Shown here: positions 35,776 through 47,760 of the stretch, piece after piece
How the letters are laid out: every line of letters begins with the position of its first letter
Numbering within the stretch: the first letter of the stretch is position 1
DNA from: Chlorocebus sabaeus
Taxonomy: Eukaryota > Chordata > Mammalia > Primates > Cercopithecidae
DNA: 64,000 nucleotides
Direction of reading: 5' to 3'
NCBI RefSeq assembly: GCF_047675955.1
Contig: NC_132915.1
Location: 46,638,026 to 46,702,025 of the forward strand
Position numbers and translations under genes: made by a program
Notes under the pieces: model-generated
The model's input: only the letters and a program-made list of their open reading frames with translations
What the model was told of the DNA's origin: nothing
The model's database searches: none

Positions 35776-36465
35776 AACTTTTTTTTCTATAATTAATACT
35801 TAGTGGAAAGAGCCACTTATTGAAATTACTATAGGAAAATCAAAATTATTTGGTAATTTTGAACACTTTACACTAAAGCTTTGGGAATCAGAAGGGGCAG
35901 CATTCACTGCTTTTATTAACTGAAGTGCCTGGTACAGAGTCTGGCACATCATGTACGATATATAGAGCTCAGGAGATTTTTATTGAGTCTCAGTCTTTGG
36001 TTTAATGGTGTAATATAGTTAGTTTCTATGGACAATTAGGGAAAACACATGAATTCAATGACTAATGGTAGTTAAGGCAGTACTGAAAAATCCTTAAAAT
36101 AGTGTCAATACGTATAAGAATCTCAATTTGTTCTATGAATTTAACAGAGGATCATTGTGAAAGTAATTGAGAAAATTTGTACGTCCCTTTCTATTTATTT
36201 TCACATCTTGGGTCAATCTTTGAGGTTCTGTTTACTCAATTTCTGATGACTCTAACAAAGAACTTTAATCATTCCCCAGATACTGAGTTTATATATAATA
36301 ATTTTTAAGAAAGTCATTGTAAAATAAGAGTTTGAGGGAAGAACTTTGATTCAATGAAGAATAATTATAGAAAGCTATCATAGAAGTCTTTAACATAAGA
36401 TAGACATTTTAGTTTAAGTTTGTTTTGAAATTATGTTTTGACATGAATCTCTTCCAATATAGTCT
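35776..36465. other. Intron, no recognisable element
   Basis: Unique AT-rich DNA. Confidence 0.5.
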
Positions 36466-36472
36466 GTTAATT

Positions 36473-36525
36473 TCTCTTCTCTTCTCTTCTCTTCTCTTCT
36501 CTTCTCTTCTCTTCTCTTCTCTTTT
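36473..36525. repeat. (TTCTC)n pentanucleotide
   Basis: About ten near-perfect TTCTC units that have replaced the A tail of the antisense Alu that follows. Confidence 0.95.
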
Positions 36526-36816
36526 CCTTTTTTGAGACAGAGTCTCTCTCTGTCGCCCAAGCTGGAGTGCAGTGGTGCCATCTTTGCTCACTGCAACCTC
36601 TGCCTCCTGGGGCTCAAGTGATTCTCCTGCCTCATCCTCCTGAGTAGCTGAGATTACAGGCATCTGCTATCACTCCTGGCTAATTTTTTTTTTTTTTAAG
36701 AGATGGGGTTTCACTATATTGGCCAGTCTGGTCTCAAACTCCTGACCTCAAGTGATCTGCCTGCCTTGGCCTCCCAAAGTGCTGGGATTATAGGCATGAG
36801 CCAATGCGCCCAGCCT
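36526..36816 (-). mobile_element. Alu SINE (antisense)
   Basis: Complete Alu from 'ttttttgagacagagtctct' to 'atgcgcccagcc', with 'ttaatttct' on both sides (about 36466 and 36818) as the TSD. Confidence 0.94.
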
Positions 36817-36826
36817 ATTAATTTCT

Positions 36827-38202
36827 TGTAATTAAATCATTTTATTAATAAATTTATAATATATCTTGCTGAAATCACTATTTTTTTCCTAGTTTTTAAG
36901 GAATCTCAATAAACATAATTGACTCATGTTCATATATGAGAAGGTATCAACATTATTAATTTTTAATCTCCTATTTTGCTAACTTAAATTATTTCACATA
37001 CTTAACATTAGAAAGCTTTTTATTCAAAGAAGTTAAGTAGTATTTGGATAGTTTACCAAATTAATATGAAAAATTCACGTTCAAGACTCAGTTATTCTCT
37101 GTGTCTTAGAAGAAGAGATATAAATAGCTTCTATTTTGAAGATGGGTAACCTGAGATAACTGAATTTAAGTAACTAGATCAAAGTAAAATTTAGTTAACT
37201 TTGAGCAGCTAGATTTGAACTCTTATCAGCACAACATCCTACATATAATGGACTCTTCATATATGGTTCTTAAATTGAAATGAACAAAATTGAACTCAAT
37301 AACCTGAATTTTTTACTTTTACTTCATGTATTAAACTATCCTACTTTAGCAAATTTACATTATGTGTGATTTGTATATCTTCTAAAACTACTTAAGAAAC
37401 ATTTATTTTGAATGCCTTTGTCAACGGAATCCCTTCTGCTTTTTCATCAAGCACTTTCATTTCTGTATGGCATGTAGAACACTTCTTGTTACAAACAAAA
37501 CTCAAATACTTCTTAATAACTACTTGAGAGAACTATCCTAGTAGAAACAGTGAAAGTAGAATGACATACTACCCATACTGCTGAGACAGCTAGAATTCCA
37601 GTAAAATAATGCAGACTCTATAAAGTACTATCTCACTGTTTAGATGAGAGGTCAAGAAAACAGTTACTTGGTTTCTAAAAGATAAGGGCATCACTGTTAA
37701 CATGTGGGGAAAAGAGACTGAAAGAAGCTAACTTTTGCGTTGTGTCCTTAATGGGGCTGGGGCCCCACCAACTAACTTAACTTAGTTCGTCAAAATTCAA
37801 ACCTCTTTTTTCTTTTCCATATTTTTCAGGAAAAAACTTGAATTAATTTCAGTGATGTTCTTAACATAATGCCACTAACAGGAGCAAGCTCCAAGAATGG
37901 AATTCAGGTCTTTCTGATTACCATATGCCTACTCATCTCACCTCACTATAATATTAGAGAGTATCTGTTACTTCCACCAAATAAGAATACAAGTTCATTC
38001 ATGCAGAAATATGAATAAAAGTTATTAAAATATTTGAAATTGTCATGAGGAAAGAAACTGAAGAAGTTACTTATTTCACTTTGAGAAACACAGTTTATAG
38101 TCATGTGCATATATCTTCTGAGGACTAAGAATTTGGTCTTTATAAATTCATTTTATGTATATCTAAAAATGAAAATTGAGCTCATGTGCTATATACATTT
38201 AG
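36827..38202. other. Intron, no recognisable element
   Basis: 1.4 kb without clear repeats or genes. Confidence 0.5.
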
Positions 38203-38214
38203 AAGTAGTTGACT

Positions 38215-38511
38215 GTGTCGCACACAGTGACTTATGCCTATAATTCCAGCATTTTGGGAGGCTGAGGCAGGAGGATCATTTGATACCAGGAGTTCGAGAC
38301 CAGTCTGGGCAACATAGTGAGACCCTGTCTCTGCAAAAATATAATAAAAAATTAGCTGGGCGTGGTACTGCACGCCTGTAGTCCTAGCTACTTGGGAGGC
38401 TGACATGGGAAGATTGCCTGAGCCCAGGAGTTTGAGACTGCAGTGAGCTTTGAAATCCAGCCTGGGCCACAGAGGGAAGCCCTGTTTCCAGGAAAATAAA
38501 AATAAATAAAA
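38215..38511 (+). mobile_element. Alu SINE (sense, AluJ-like) with 12-bp TSD
   Basis: Flanked by AAGTAGTTGACT at 38203-38214 and 38512-38523. Diverged, with 'ctgggcaacatagtgagacc' and 'tttgagactgcagtgagctt' typical of AluJ. Confidence 0.94.
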
Positions 38512-38523
38512 AAGTAGTTGACT

Positions 38524-39162
38524 ATAATTGTCTAACCTAGGTATTGACACAACAAAGTAATGTTTGGATGTCTTGGTTTACAACCTCTTTAAGAGTTGTA
38601 AGCCTAACTTTCCCTTTCCAGTTCTTCATGGTACAACCCCAGAAGGTTAAACTATGCTCCTTCTAACATAGGTCCAGTCTCATTTTCTTCCTTATGTGTA
38701 ATCCTTGTATCTTAGTACATGTTAATTATGAATTCATGTGCTAAATAATTGTTCTTCCTCTGATTAATGTCCTTATACTAATTATATTTTCACTTTAACA
38801 AAATAATCATGGTTTATGTATAGATAAAACCTTATGCTGAAAAAGAAAATAATTAAAAATGTGTAAGATAGGCTTATGAATGTATGTTAACAACAGGGAA
38901 AGGAGTGAAACTATCTTAATGGTAAAATTTTGAAATTATTTGAGCAGCTTAAAAAATGCATTGACTGAGTTGAATTTATCAAGCAAATGTATTCTGCGAC
39001 TAGAAGAATTCTTTTTTCTGCTTAGATACATATTACAGATTCATTCATGTTTACACACTATTTTCTTTCACATTTTGTATTTAGATGGGTAACCTTTTAT
39101 TTGAAACATTATATTAATACTTTCTTCAAACCTATTATACTTGCTCTTTTTGTGTTCTACAG
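38524..39162 (+). other. CNTLN: CNTLN intron end
   Basis: Unique DNA ending in a strong polypyrimidine tract and acceptor (TTGCTCTTTTTGTGTTCTACAG). Confidence 0.6.
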
Positions 39163-39284
39163 AGCCAAGAAAATGATGAGCTAAGAGATGCCCATGAAAA
39201 ACGCAAGGAAAGGCTACAGATGTTACAGACCAACTACAGAGCAGTAAAAGAGCAATTAAAACAGTGGGAAGAAGGCGGTGGCAT
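39163..39284 (+). CDS. CNTLN: CNTLN internal exon D (122 bp)
   Basis: Starts in phase 0 with SQENDELRDAHEKRKERLQM and ends with two bases (AT) of a Met codon completed by exon E; donor GTGAGT at 39285. The encoded 40 residues (QTNYRAVKEQLKQWEEGGG at the end) are a continuous, highly charged coiled coil that extends exon C. The strong acceptor and donor argue for constitutive inclusion. No in-frame stop. Skipping exon D alone would shift frame (122 bp). Confidence 0.94.
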
Positions 39285-40655
39285 GTGAGTTACATAGCTC
39301 ATAAAGGCATATCCCTAAATATTAAATGGAATGGAGTAGCATTATATAGGTGTCTTAATGGCTTTTGTTTGGTTTTAAAGAAATTATTTGGTAGTCAAAT
39401 CTTTATTGTGAATTTTTAAATGGAAAATATAACAAGTTGTGTTGGTAATAACTACAAATTTTCCTCACATTTGCAGATATCATTAGCAGCCAATGATTAT
39501 GAATTATTGTACACATTTTTAATATCAGTGGAATAACTTAAAAGTATGTGATTTAAAGCAAAAATGGTTAATATCCATGTGACTGAAAAAATTGCTTTCA
39601 AATAAATAAAATACTGGTGTTAAAATGTTTATAACTCCAAAAGTGTTTAAATTTTAATGGAAAGACTAGAGAAATATGAAATTCACATATATAGTTAACT
39701 ATCTTAAAACTACTTCAACCTAGTATGCAATTTGAAGATCTTTACTATCCATCAGTTTGTTCTCCAGCTTATCTGAATGAATTGGCGGTCTCAGTTCAGT
39801 TGCTCTGAACAGGTGTTCAGATCTTGGTTAGTCGTAAGTGGCTCCCCTGTTAACAGTATCAACAGAGGGCAAAGGACTGAATGAGTACAGAAAATCTACT
39901 ACCCTCTCATCTTTTGAGATGGATCCTTTAGGGCAATGTTGATGATACACATTGGTCTGTTCTGTAGAGAAATAGTGTTTCTAAATTGGCCAGTACAGCA
40001 CTTTTACAAAATAAAAATGAAGAATTTGTTTTATGTTCAGAAAATGAAAAGTAAAGGGCATTTGGCATCACTTGTAGATAATTGTCACATCTAATTTTTT
40101 TCTTTGATGAGTGGAAGTGTTTCATATCACTTGCTAGTAAAGCAGTGATAAAGCAGTTTGTCCTAGTTTTATCCTCTGTTCACCTGACTTTTAACTAATC
40201 ATTAGAAGAGTGAAATCTATTTTCTGACGTATTCACTGGTAATAGGTGTTTTTTTTAAAAAAAGATAAGGGCACTATACCACATTCATCTTGGTTAGCAG
40301 CAAATTGCAGATGAGTTGGTTGCAGGTAGATTTTTTTTGTGTGCGGGGGGGGGGACCATTAAAATTCTACAGTGTCTATTTTTATTACTACTAGACTGAA
40401 TGGGAGCAATAGACCTTAGAATATCATGTGTCTGATTAAAAGTTTGCTTTCCATACTAGCAGTTTAGCTTCAAAAAATTATGATAGAGGGTTTTGATTTC
40501 TACATGCTTAGGTTTTAGGAAATTCAATCAATAAATGGTGAACTCGAGTTAGAAATTTGGTCAATAGATATTTTTAAATTTTAAGGAATGTATAAAATAA
40601 TTTTTATTGTACTTCAGACATGTTAATGAAAAAAGCAACTTTGTTTTGAAAATAG
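39285..40655 (+). other. CNTLN: CNTLN intron, unique sequence
   Basis: 1.4-kb intron without transposons that I can recognise. Contains a run of ten G at 40345-40354 after a T-run. Confidence 0.6.
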
Positions 40656-40775
40656 GACTGAAATCGGGAAAATAAAGAGAGCAGATCCCCAACAACTTCG
40701 ACAAGAAGATTGTGATGCTGTGTGGAATGAACTGGCATATTTCAAAAGGGAAAACCAGGAGCTAATGATTCAAAA
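40656..40775 (+). CDS. CNTLN: CNTLN internal exon E (120 bp)
   Basis: The first G completes the split Met codon from exon D; then TEIGKIKRADPQQLRQEDCD and a helical charged segment ending ENQELMIQ, with the last two bases (AA) completed by the G of exon F to give Lys. Acceptor GAAAATAG, donor AAA/GTGAGT. The exon is a multiple of three, so skipping would keep frame. Polar residues with Leu/Met spacing fit continued coiled coil after a short break near ADPQQ. Confidence 0.93.
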
Positions 40776-41974
40776 GTGAGTTTCATTTTTAACAATATGG
40801 ACTTAGATAAAATATTTGGGAGAAATTTTTTTGTGGCTTAAAGGCCATTAAAGAAACACTTTATACAATTTGAAATAATCTGATTTTTGCCAATAAAAGT
40901 AAAGAAAAAAAGACTAGCTTTAAAAAATATATATGTATTATGCAATAACAAGTTGCACAGTTGCTAGCTCTAACAGAAACTGTATAATATGATCTAGGGA
41001 TTGTGTTAATTAGTGTGGCTCTCATCTGTTGGAGGTGTCGCTCTTCATTAGCCTGTATTTTAGACACTGCCATGCTTCATTTTTGGAATGAGGTGGAGAG
41101 GGGATAACCTACCCAGCCATCCTTGTTTGATCTCCCAGATACATACGCAATGCAGAATGCCTGAGCTCTCTTGGTTCCCTGCCCTGTCCTGCTAATCCCA
41201 GCTGAGCTCATTATGGTGTAGCCTTGCTGCTACTCTTGGAGCTGGAGCTGTCCAAGCTAATTACTGGTAGCAGCAGAACTGCCTGTTAAGGGTCTGGTGT
41301 GGATCTGCTAACATGGTCCTTGGTAGTGACCTGCAAAAGACACGAGGGAATTGCCTTCTTTCTTGCTGTGCACTGCCTGTCCTTTGGGCTTACTGCTGAT
41401 TTTTCCACATAGGTCTTTTAGCTGCCCTAAGTATAAAACTTGATGAAGGATATTCATGTTTTAGAAAACATACAGTTGGTTGCTTGATCTTATAATTCAC
41501 AGGCTATTATATTCAGCCTGGCAAATAAAGAACATTTATTTATTTATTTTTAAGACTAAAAGGAGTTAGACCAATATAATTAACCTCTTCTGCTACTTAA
41601 CTATTTCTTCATTTAGAGTTAATTTCTGACAGTCAGGCATACAGCTTTTTAAAGCCTAGATGTCTTTTAGGTTGCTAGAACTTAGCCTCATTATGACATA
41701 ATGTAATTAAATGTCACTGAATTTTCTTAGGTGTAAATGAGAAGCTTATTTCGTATACTATATGATAACATATATAACTTTTGTTTACAGCCTTTTCTAT
41801 GTAATGATAAACTTTTGAGGAAATGACCAGACCGTATGAGATTTAAATGTTGTATACTCCCATTTACCTCTTAAAGTGTAGTATATTAGTTCTAAATATT
41901 CGATGCTATAATGAAGTCTCTTATCTTGAAAACTATTTTATAGACTCATAGATTTGTCCCAGAGGCATTTCCTA
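40776..41974. promoter_or_regulatory. Repeat-free intron segment, possible second conserved element
   Basis: No transposon is visible. The 40960-41440 part is less AT-rich than its surroundings and contains GAGCTGGAGCTGTCC, CAAGCTAATTACTGG and several CAGC/GCTG elements. This is suggestive of a constrained non-coding element only; no function is shown. Confidence 0.3.
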
Positions 41975-42350
41975 ATAATTTCAGTAGCTTTATTGAAATA
42001 TAACTCACAAGTCATACAATTCACTTATATAAAGTATACAATTCACTGGTATATTCAGAGCTGTACCATCCATTTTCACGTCTATTTTAGAGCAGTTTTA
42101 TCACCCCCCTACTCTCCCCACCAAAGCCCACATGACTTTGTTGTCACTCCGCAACCCTCCTATCCATCCTGCCCAGCCCTATGAAACTACTAATCTTCCC
42201 GCGTTTATAGATTTGCCTATTCTAGACATTTCTTATAAATGGTATCATGTAATATGTGGTCCTAGACTACGTCTTCTTTCACTTAGCATAACATTTTCAA
42301 GGTCCATCCATGTTGTAAATGTATCAGTGCTTTATCTGATGATCTTTAAT
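41975..42350 (-). mobile_element. Old L1 fragment (antisense)
   Basis: 'tattgaaatataactcacaa', 'tatacaattcactggtatat', 'gatttgcctattctagacat' and 'cacttagcataacattttca' are reverse-complement L1M 3' region landmarks. Confidence 0.8.
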
Positions 42351-42955
42351 GACCTGTCTCTAAAAAAGGAAGTAATTTTGAATGAAGTGAATTAGTTGAG
42401 AGACCTAATCTAACTATTCAAGAAAATTTAGGAAGGATTACCTATAAGTGATTCATTTGGAGTTTATTTTATTCGTTAATGAAATAGAACTAAAGAAAAA
42501 GTAATGAGGCCTTTTTAAAATTAGATAAGTCAGAATCCTGATCTGTTCACTCAGCAATATTTGCACTTTACGAATACCTCCTTGAATTAAATGCCAAGTC
42601 ATTATTAAACTGTGGACATTTTCCCTGAAATATGTTGATATTCACTAATGTGATAGCAATTTGTGAAATAGTTATTTTTTAGGTCAGTCTTAATTTAGTA
42701 ACAGGTAATGAAAAAATTTTTAAAAGAATGCTAAAGAATTGAATAAACTTTAATGTAAGCTTTTTGGGGGAGGGTTGCATTATTTTGTGGAACATTTATT
42801 CAGGTAACAAATGTGTTTGAGTGCTGTGTGGTAGTCAGTCGGCTAGGTCAGTGAAATGAGAGCACCAGACAGACTTTCTACTCTCAGGGAACTTACATGG
42901 AAACATGCTTAGTATGAAACATTCTTAATGAAATGTGATGTTAAAAATAAATGTC
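42351..42955. other. Intron, no recognisable element
   Basis: Mostly unique; a 'ggagcaccagacagactttcta'-like stretch near 42860 may be an old L2 piece. Confidence 0.4.
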
Positions 42956-43248
42956 GGCCGGGCGCGGTGGCTCACGCCTGTAATCCCAGCACTTTGGGAG
43001 GCCGAGACAGGCAGATCACAAGGTCAGGAAATCGAGACCATCCTGGCTAACACGGTGAAACTCCGTCTCTACTAAAAATACAAAAAATTAGCTGGGCGTG
43101 GCAGCGGGCGCCTGTAGTCCCAGCTCCTCTGGAGGCTGAGGCAGGAGAATTACGTGAACTCAGGAGGCGGAGCTTGCAGTGAGCCGAGATTGCGCCAGTG
43201 CACTCCAGCCTGGTCGACAGAGCGAGACTCCGTCTCAAAAAAAAAAAA
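42956..43248 (+). mobile_element. AluY-like SINE (sense)
   Basis: Well-preserved Alu starting GGCCGGGCGCGGTGGCTCAC and ending in a pure A tail. 'gcggagcttgcagtgagccg' and 'ccatcctggctaacacggtg' are AluY-type. Confidence 0.95.
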
Positions 43249-43404
43249 GTCAAAAATGTTAAAAACTAATGTCAAAAAGTGTCATGATAAAACAATCAGG
43301 CATTAAATATCAGTGCTATAATCATTCAAGTTTGTTTTGAGGCCAGAAATTTTTTAACGTTGTATGTAGTATGTTGAATGTTTAATGTGCAGTTTTACGA
43401 GTTA

Positions 43405-44620
43405 TAATATATATATAAATTTGAGTAACTACCACCACAATCAGTATACCAAATAGTTCTATCATCTCAAAAAATTTCCTTATCCTGCCCCTTTGTAGTC
43501 AAATCCTCCCACGGCCACTAATACCTGATTTGTTCTCCTTCCCTATAGCTTTGCTTTTTTCAGACTGTCATATGCATAGAATCACACAGGCTGTAACTTT
43601 CTGAGACTGGTTTCTTTCTGCATAACGTGTTTGAGATTCATTTAGGTTGGTTAATCTAATCTGTTTCTTTTTATTGCTAAATGATATTCCATTTTATGGA
43701 TGGACCACCTTATCCATCTATTGAAGAACATTTTGGTTTTTTCTAGTCTTTTGCAATTATGAATACAGCTGCTATAGACAGGTTTTTGTGTGAACATAAC
43801 TTTTTTATTTTTTAAGGGAAGTGCCCAGGAGTTGTATTGCATTCTGGAGATTGCCCTTTCATTCTCTTACCTGTGTCTTTTGAATGGCAAAGTTTTAAAT
43901 TTTTATGAAATCCAGTTTCAAACCATATCATTTTTAAATTTTACATTCCTAGTGTATGGATATTTTGCAGGCTGACATTTTATCTTGCATTATTGATAGT
44001 TATAGGTAAGTCTGCCATGTTATTATTTATATTGTTTGTTTCCTTTGTTTCCCATTAACTTCCTTCATATGGGTTACTTAAGCTTTTTTTTTAGAATTTC
44101 ATTTTATTTTTTCTATCGAGTTTTTGACTGTATCTTTTTGAGTAGTTTTTTTTTTAGTGTTTGCTGTTGGTATTATGTTATACATACATACCTTACTACA
44201 GTCTACTGGTGTCAACATTTTATTACTTTAAGTGGAATCTAGAAACCCTGTTTTCATTTACATACCTTTACCCTTCCCCATTATAATATAGTTATCTCAA
44301 ATATTTTCTCTAATTACACTGAGAACCTCATCACATGACATGATAGGTTTTGCTTCAACTGTCAAACATAATTTTAAACCACAAAACGTGGGTAGTCTCT
44401 TATGTTTACCCATAAGAGATAAATAATTTATGTATGGGTAAATGTAATAGAGGTATTATTTATCCTTTCTACTGTCCTCATTGCTAATCGTCCAAGTTTC
44501 TTCTTTTATAATTTTCTTTCAGTTTGAAGAACTTCCTTTAGAATTATTAAAATAGATTGGCTGGCAGCAAATTCTCTGTTTTCTTTTAAAATATCTTGAT
44601 TTCTCCTTCATTGTTTGTAT
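43405..44620 (-). mobile_element. Old L1 (antisense)
   Basis: 'tgatattccattttatggat', 'gcaattatgaatacagctgc' and 'tttttgtgtgaacataactt' mark the L1M 3' region; from about 44070 the text shifts to a 5' region that continues on the far side of the LTR at 44621. Confidence 0.65.
44396..44442. repeat. Overlapping alternative hairpins
   Basis: TCTCTTATG/CATAAGAGA (44396-44419) and TTTACCCATA/TATGGGTAAA (44405-44442) share bases, so only one can form at a time. Confidence 0.8.
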
Positions 44621-45086
44621 TAGTCTGTTTTCACGGTATAAAGAAATACATAAGACTGGATAATTTATAAAGGAAAGAGATTTAATTGACTCACAGTTTC
44701 ACATGGCTGGGGAGGCCTCAGGAAACTTACAATCATGGTGGAAGGTGAAGGGGAAGCAAGGACCTTCTTCATGTGGTGGCAGGAGAGAGAAGAGTGAGAA
44801 GTGAAGGGGGAAGAGTGCCATATAAAACCATCAGATCTCACTAGCATGAGAACATACCAGCATGAGCTCTCACTAGCATGAGAACAGCATGAGAACTGCC
44901 CCCATGATCCAATCATGGGGAACACATGAGAACACACTAGCATGAGAACACATTAGCATGAGAACAGCATGAGAACTGCCCCCGTGATCCAATCACCTCC
45001 CACTAGGTCTCTCCCTGAGCACATGGGGATTATGGGAATTACAGTTTAAGATGAGATTTGGGTGGGGACACAGCTAAACCTTATCA
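44621..45086 (-). mobile_element. MST/THE1-type MaLR LTR (antisense) with internal duplication
   Basis: 'gtattagtctgttttcacgg', 'tggataatttataaaggaaa', 'catggctggggaggcctcag', 'gatgagatttgggtggggac' and 'acagctaaacctta' are the reverse of an MST/THE1 solo LTR. A 43-bp block is present twice (44873-44915 and 44953-44995). It interrupts old L1 sequence. No viral genes. Confidence 0.92.
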
Positions 45087-45089
45087 CTA

Positions 45090-45911
45090 CTGAATGGTAT
45101 TTTCACTGTATGTAGAATTATAACTTAGCAGTTGTTTTTCTTCAGCACTTGAAAAATTTGCTACTTCCTTTTGGCCTCTGTTGTTTCTGATGCAGCATGC
45201 ACTATTGAGTCTTTGTTCCACTACTGGTAATGCATCATTCTGTTTACTTGCTTTCAATCATTTTTCCTTTCTCTTTACTCTTCAGAAGTTTGGTCATAAC
45301 ATGTCTTGGCATGGATTTGTTTGGATTTATCCTATTTGGGTTTCTGTTTCCTGAATCCCTAGGTTTGTGACTTTTGTCAAATTTGGGAAATTTTTGTCAT
45401 TATTTCTTTAAATCCTTTTTAAACCCTACATTTCTTTTCCTTTGACAATTCTAATGACATGAATGCCAGATCTTTTATTATTGTCCTACAGGTCACAGAG
45501 AGTCTCTTCAATTTACTTTTCAGCCTTTCAGTCTAATTTTGTCTCAGTTATTCAGATTTGGTAATTTCTATTGTGTCTTCAAGTTTGCTGATTGTCTCTT
45601 CTCTCACGAGCTCATGCAGCAAGTTTTTAATTTTGGCTATTGTAATTTTTAGTTCTAAAATTTCCATTGAGTTCTTCTTTGTATATAATTCTTTGTTTGC
45701 TTACCGTTTCTATTTAATTTATTTTAAGAGTGTTCTTCAATGGTTCACTGGAGCATTTTAATTATGGCTGCCTTAAAGTTCTTGTCAAGTAATTCTGACA
45801 TATGTGTTATATCATGGTGGTGGCGTCTTTTGAGTATAATTTCATCCTTTGATTATAGATTTTTCTTGTACTTGGTATGATGAATTATTTTTTAATTGTC
45901 TCCTGGATATT
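45090..45911 (-). mobile_element. Old L1 (antisense), continuation
   Basis: 'cagcacttgaaaaatttgct', 'ttccttttggcctctgttgt', 'ctcctggatatttggact' and neighbouring text match antisense L1M 5' portions. Confidence 0.65.
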
Positions 45912-45994
45912 TGGACTACAGATGTTTCTCAACATACCTTGGGTTATGTCCAGATAAATCCATCATAAGTTGAAAATATCATAGGTCAAAAATG

Positions 45995-46330
45995 TTTCTG
46001 GGCACAGTGGCTTACACCTGTAATCCCAGTACTTTGGGAGGCTTAGACGGGCAGATCACTTGAGGTCAGGGGTTCGAGACCAGCCTGGACAACATGGTGA
46101 AACCCCATCTGTACTAAAAATACAAAGATTAGCCAGGCGTGGTGGCTCATGCCTGTAATCTCAGCTACTCAGGAGGCTGAGGCAGGAGAATCACTTGAAC
46201 CTGGGAGGTGGAGGTTGTAGTGAACCGAGATCATGCCATTGCACTCCAACCTGGGTCTGGGCGACAGAGTAAGACTCTGTCTCAAAAAAAAAAAAGAAAG
46301 AAAGAAAGAAAAGAAAAAGGAAAAGAAAAG
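45995..46330 (+). mobile_element. Alu SINE (sense) with (GAAA)n tail
   Basis: Complete Alu inserted in the DNA transposon; 'aaaatg' flanks both ends. The tail has become GAAA/GAAAA repeats near 46285-46330. Confidence 0.93.
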
Positions 46331-46448
46331 AAAATGTATTGAATACATGTAAACTATCAGACATCATAGCTTAGCCTAGACTACCTTAAAATTCTCAGAA
46401 CACTTACATTAGTTTACAGTTGGGCAAAATTATCTAACACACCCATTT

Positions 46449-46758
46449 TATTTTATTTTATTTATATATATTTTTTGAGACAGAGTCTCGCTCTGTCACT
46501 CAGACTGCAGTGCAGTGGTACCATCTTGGCTCACTGCAACCTCTGCCTCCCGGGTTCAAGGGATTCTCCTGCCTCAGCCTCCCGAGTAGCTGGGGCTACA
46601 GGAGCTAGCCACCACTTCTGGCTATTTTTTGTAGTTTTAGTAGAAATGGGGTTTCACCATGTTGGCCAGTCTGACATTGAACTCCTGACCTCAAGTGATC
46701 TGCCTGCCTCCACCTCCCAAAGTGCTGGGATTACAGGCATGAACCACTGCGCCTGGCC
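46449..46758 (-). mobile_element. Alu SINE (antisense)
   Basis: Complete Alu inserted in the same DNA transposon, 120 bp from the sense Alu, giving an inverted pair. Tail region is (TTTTA)n. Confidence 0.93.
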
Positions 46759-46919
46759 AAAATCCACTGTACTGAATATCTCATATGTCACTTATCTCCA
46801 GCCTGGGGAAAGATCAGAATTCAAAATTTGAAGTACGTTAAAATTGCGAGAGCTTTACACCATCATAAAGTTGAAAAATCGTAAGGAGAGGCAGTATAAG
46901 TCAGTGATTATCTGTGTTA

Positions 46920-47760
46920 TATTTTGAGACTCTGGGTCTTATTTAACTCTTTTATTTTAACCGGCCTCTGATGCTATCATGCCTGAGGGAAAAGGTCACC
47001 TCAATACTACTAGGAAAAGGTGGGAGCCTTACTCCTCCCTTTTACCTCTTAACTTTTCCTCTGCTGATATTGCATTGAGAGAGTATGAAGGGGTTACTGC
47101 TTAGTGTTGGTGAAAGAACAGGCTTCTCACTCTGCTTTCTTTTTTTCTATTTGTTTTTGCGACGGAGTCTTGCTCTGTCACCCGGGCTGGATTACAATGG
47201 AGTGATTTTGGCTCACTGCAGCCTCCGCCTCCCAGATTCAAGTAATCTCCTGCCTCAGCCTCCCGAATAGCTGGGATTGTAGGTGTGCACCACCATGCCC
47301 AGCAAATTTTTGTATTTTCCATAGAGACGGGGTTTCACCATGTTGTCCAGACTGGTCTCGAGCTCTGACCTCAAGTGATCCACCCGCCTTGGCCTCCCAA
47401 AGTGCTGGGATTACAGATGTGAGCCACCATGCCTGGCCCTCACTCTGCTTTCATTGACAGAGTGCTTTTTGTTTTGTTTTTCCCCCCAGTTGATTATGGT
47501 TGGGGTAGGGTGGGCACGATGAGCAGGGTTTTTGTTTTACTGGTCCTCCCCTTTCCTGGTCCTTTGGCTAGAGAGAGTAGGCTTTCCTTGAAGCATTTTT
47601 TGTTTGTGTTCATTGGCACTTCTAGGAGGTGAGTTTCTCTGGGAACTAGTTTGGATATGTAGGAGGAAAGAAGAAAACTCAAGGAACTCACCACTGTGAG
47701 TCACTTCTCTAATGTTCCTCTTCTCCTGAGTTCCATATTCTATCCTTTTCCCTGCTTTTC
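46920..47760 (-). mobile_element. Probable old L1 5' region (antisense), split by an Alu
   Basis: GC-richer text such as 'gagggaaaaggtcacctcaa' and 'tgggagccttactcctccct' resembles the reverse of an L1M 5' region continuing the block before the transposon. Assignment is tentative. Confidence 0.4.
47140..47438 (-). mobile_element. Alu SINE (antisense) with 14-bp TSD
   Basis: Flanked by perfect CTCACTCTGCTTTC at 47126-47139 and 47439-47452. Confidence 0.95.

Larger units (their letters stand above)
45912..46915 (+). mobile_element. TcMar-Tigger-like DNA transposon carrying two Alus
   Basis: Three pieces: 45912-45994 ('gataaatccatcataagttg'), 46331-46448 ('catcatagcttagcctagac', 'cttacattagtttacagttg') and 46759-46915 ('aaagatcagaattcaaaatt', 'aaagttgaaaaatcgtaagg'). 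They are parts of one element related to the copy at 8152. No transposase coding sequence. Confidence 0.7.

Noticed and set aside
36409..36663. Arg/Glu-rich open frame on the - strand
   Set aside because: It reads through the (TTCTC)n repeat and the Alu.
40345..40354. G-quadruplex from a G10 run
   Set aside because: One G-run alone, without further G-tracts nearby, is insufficient.
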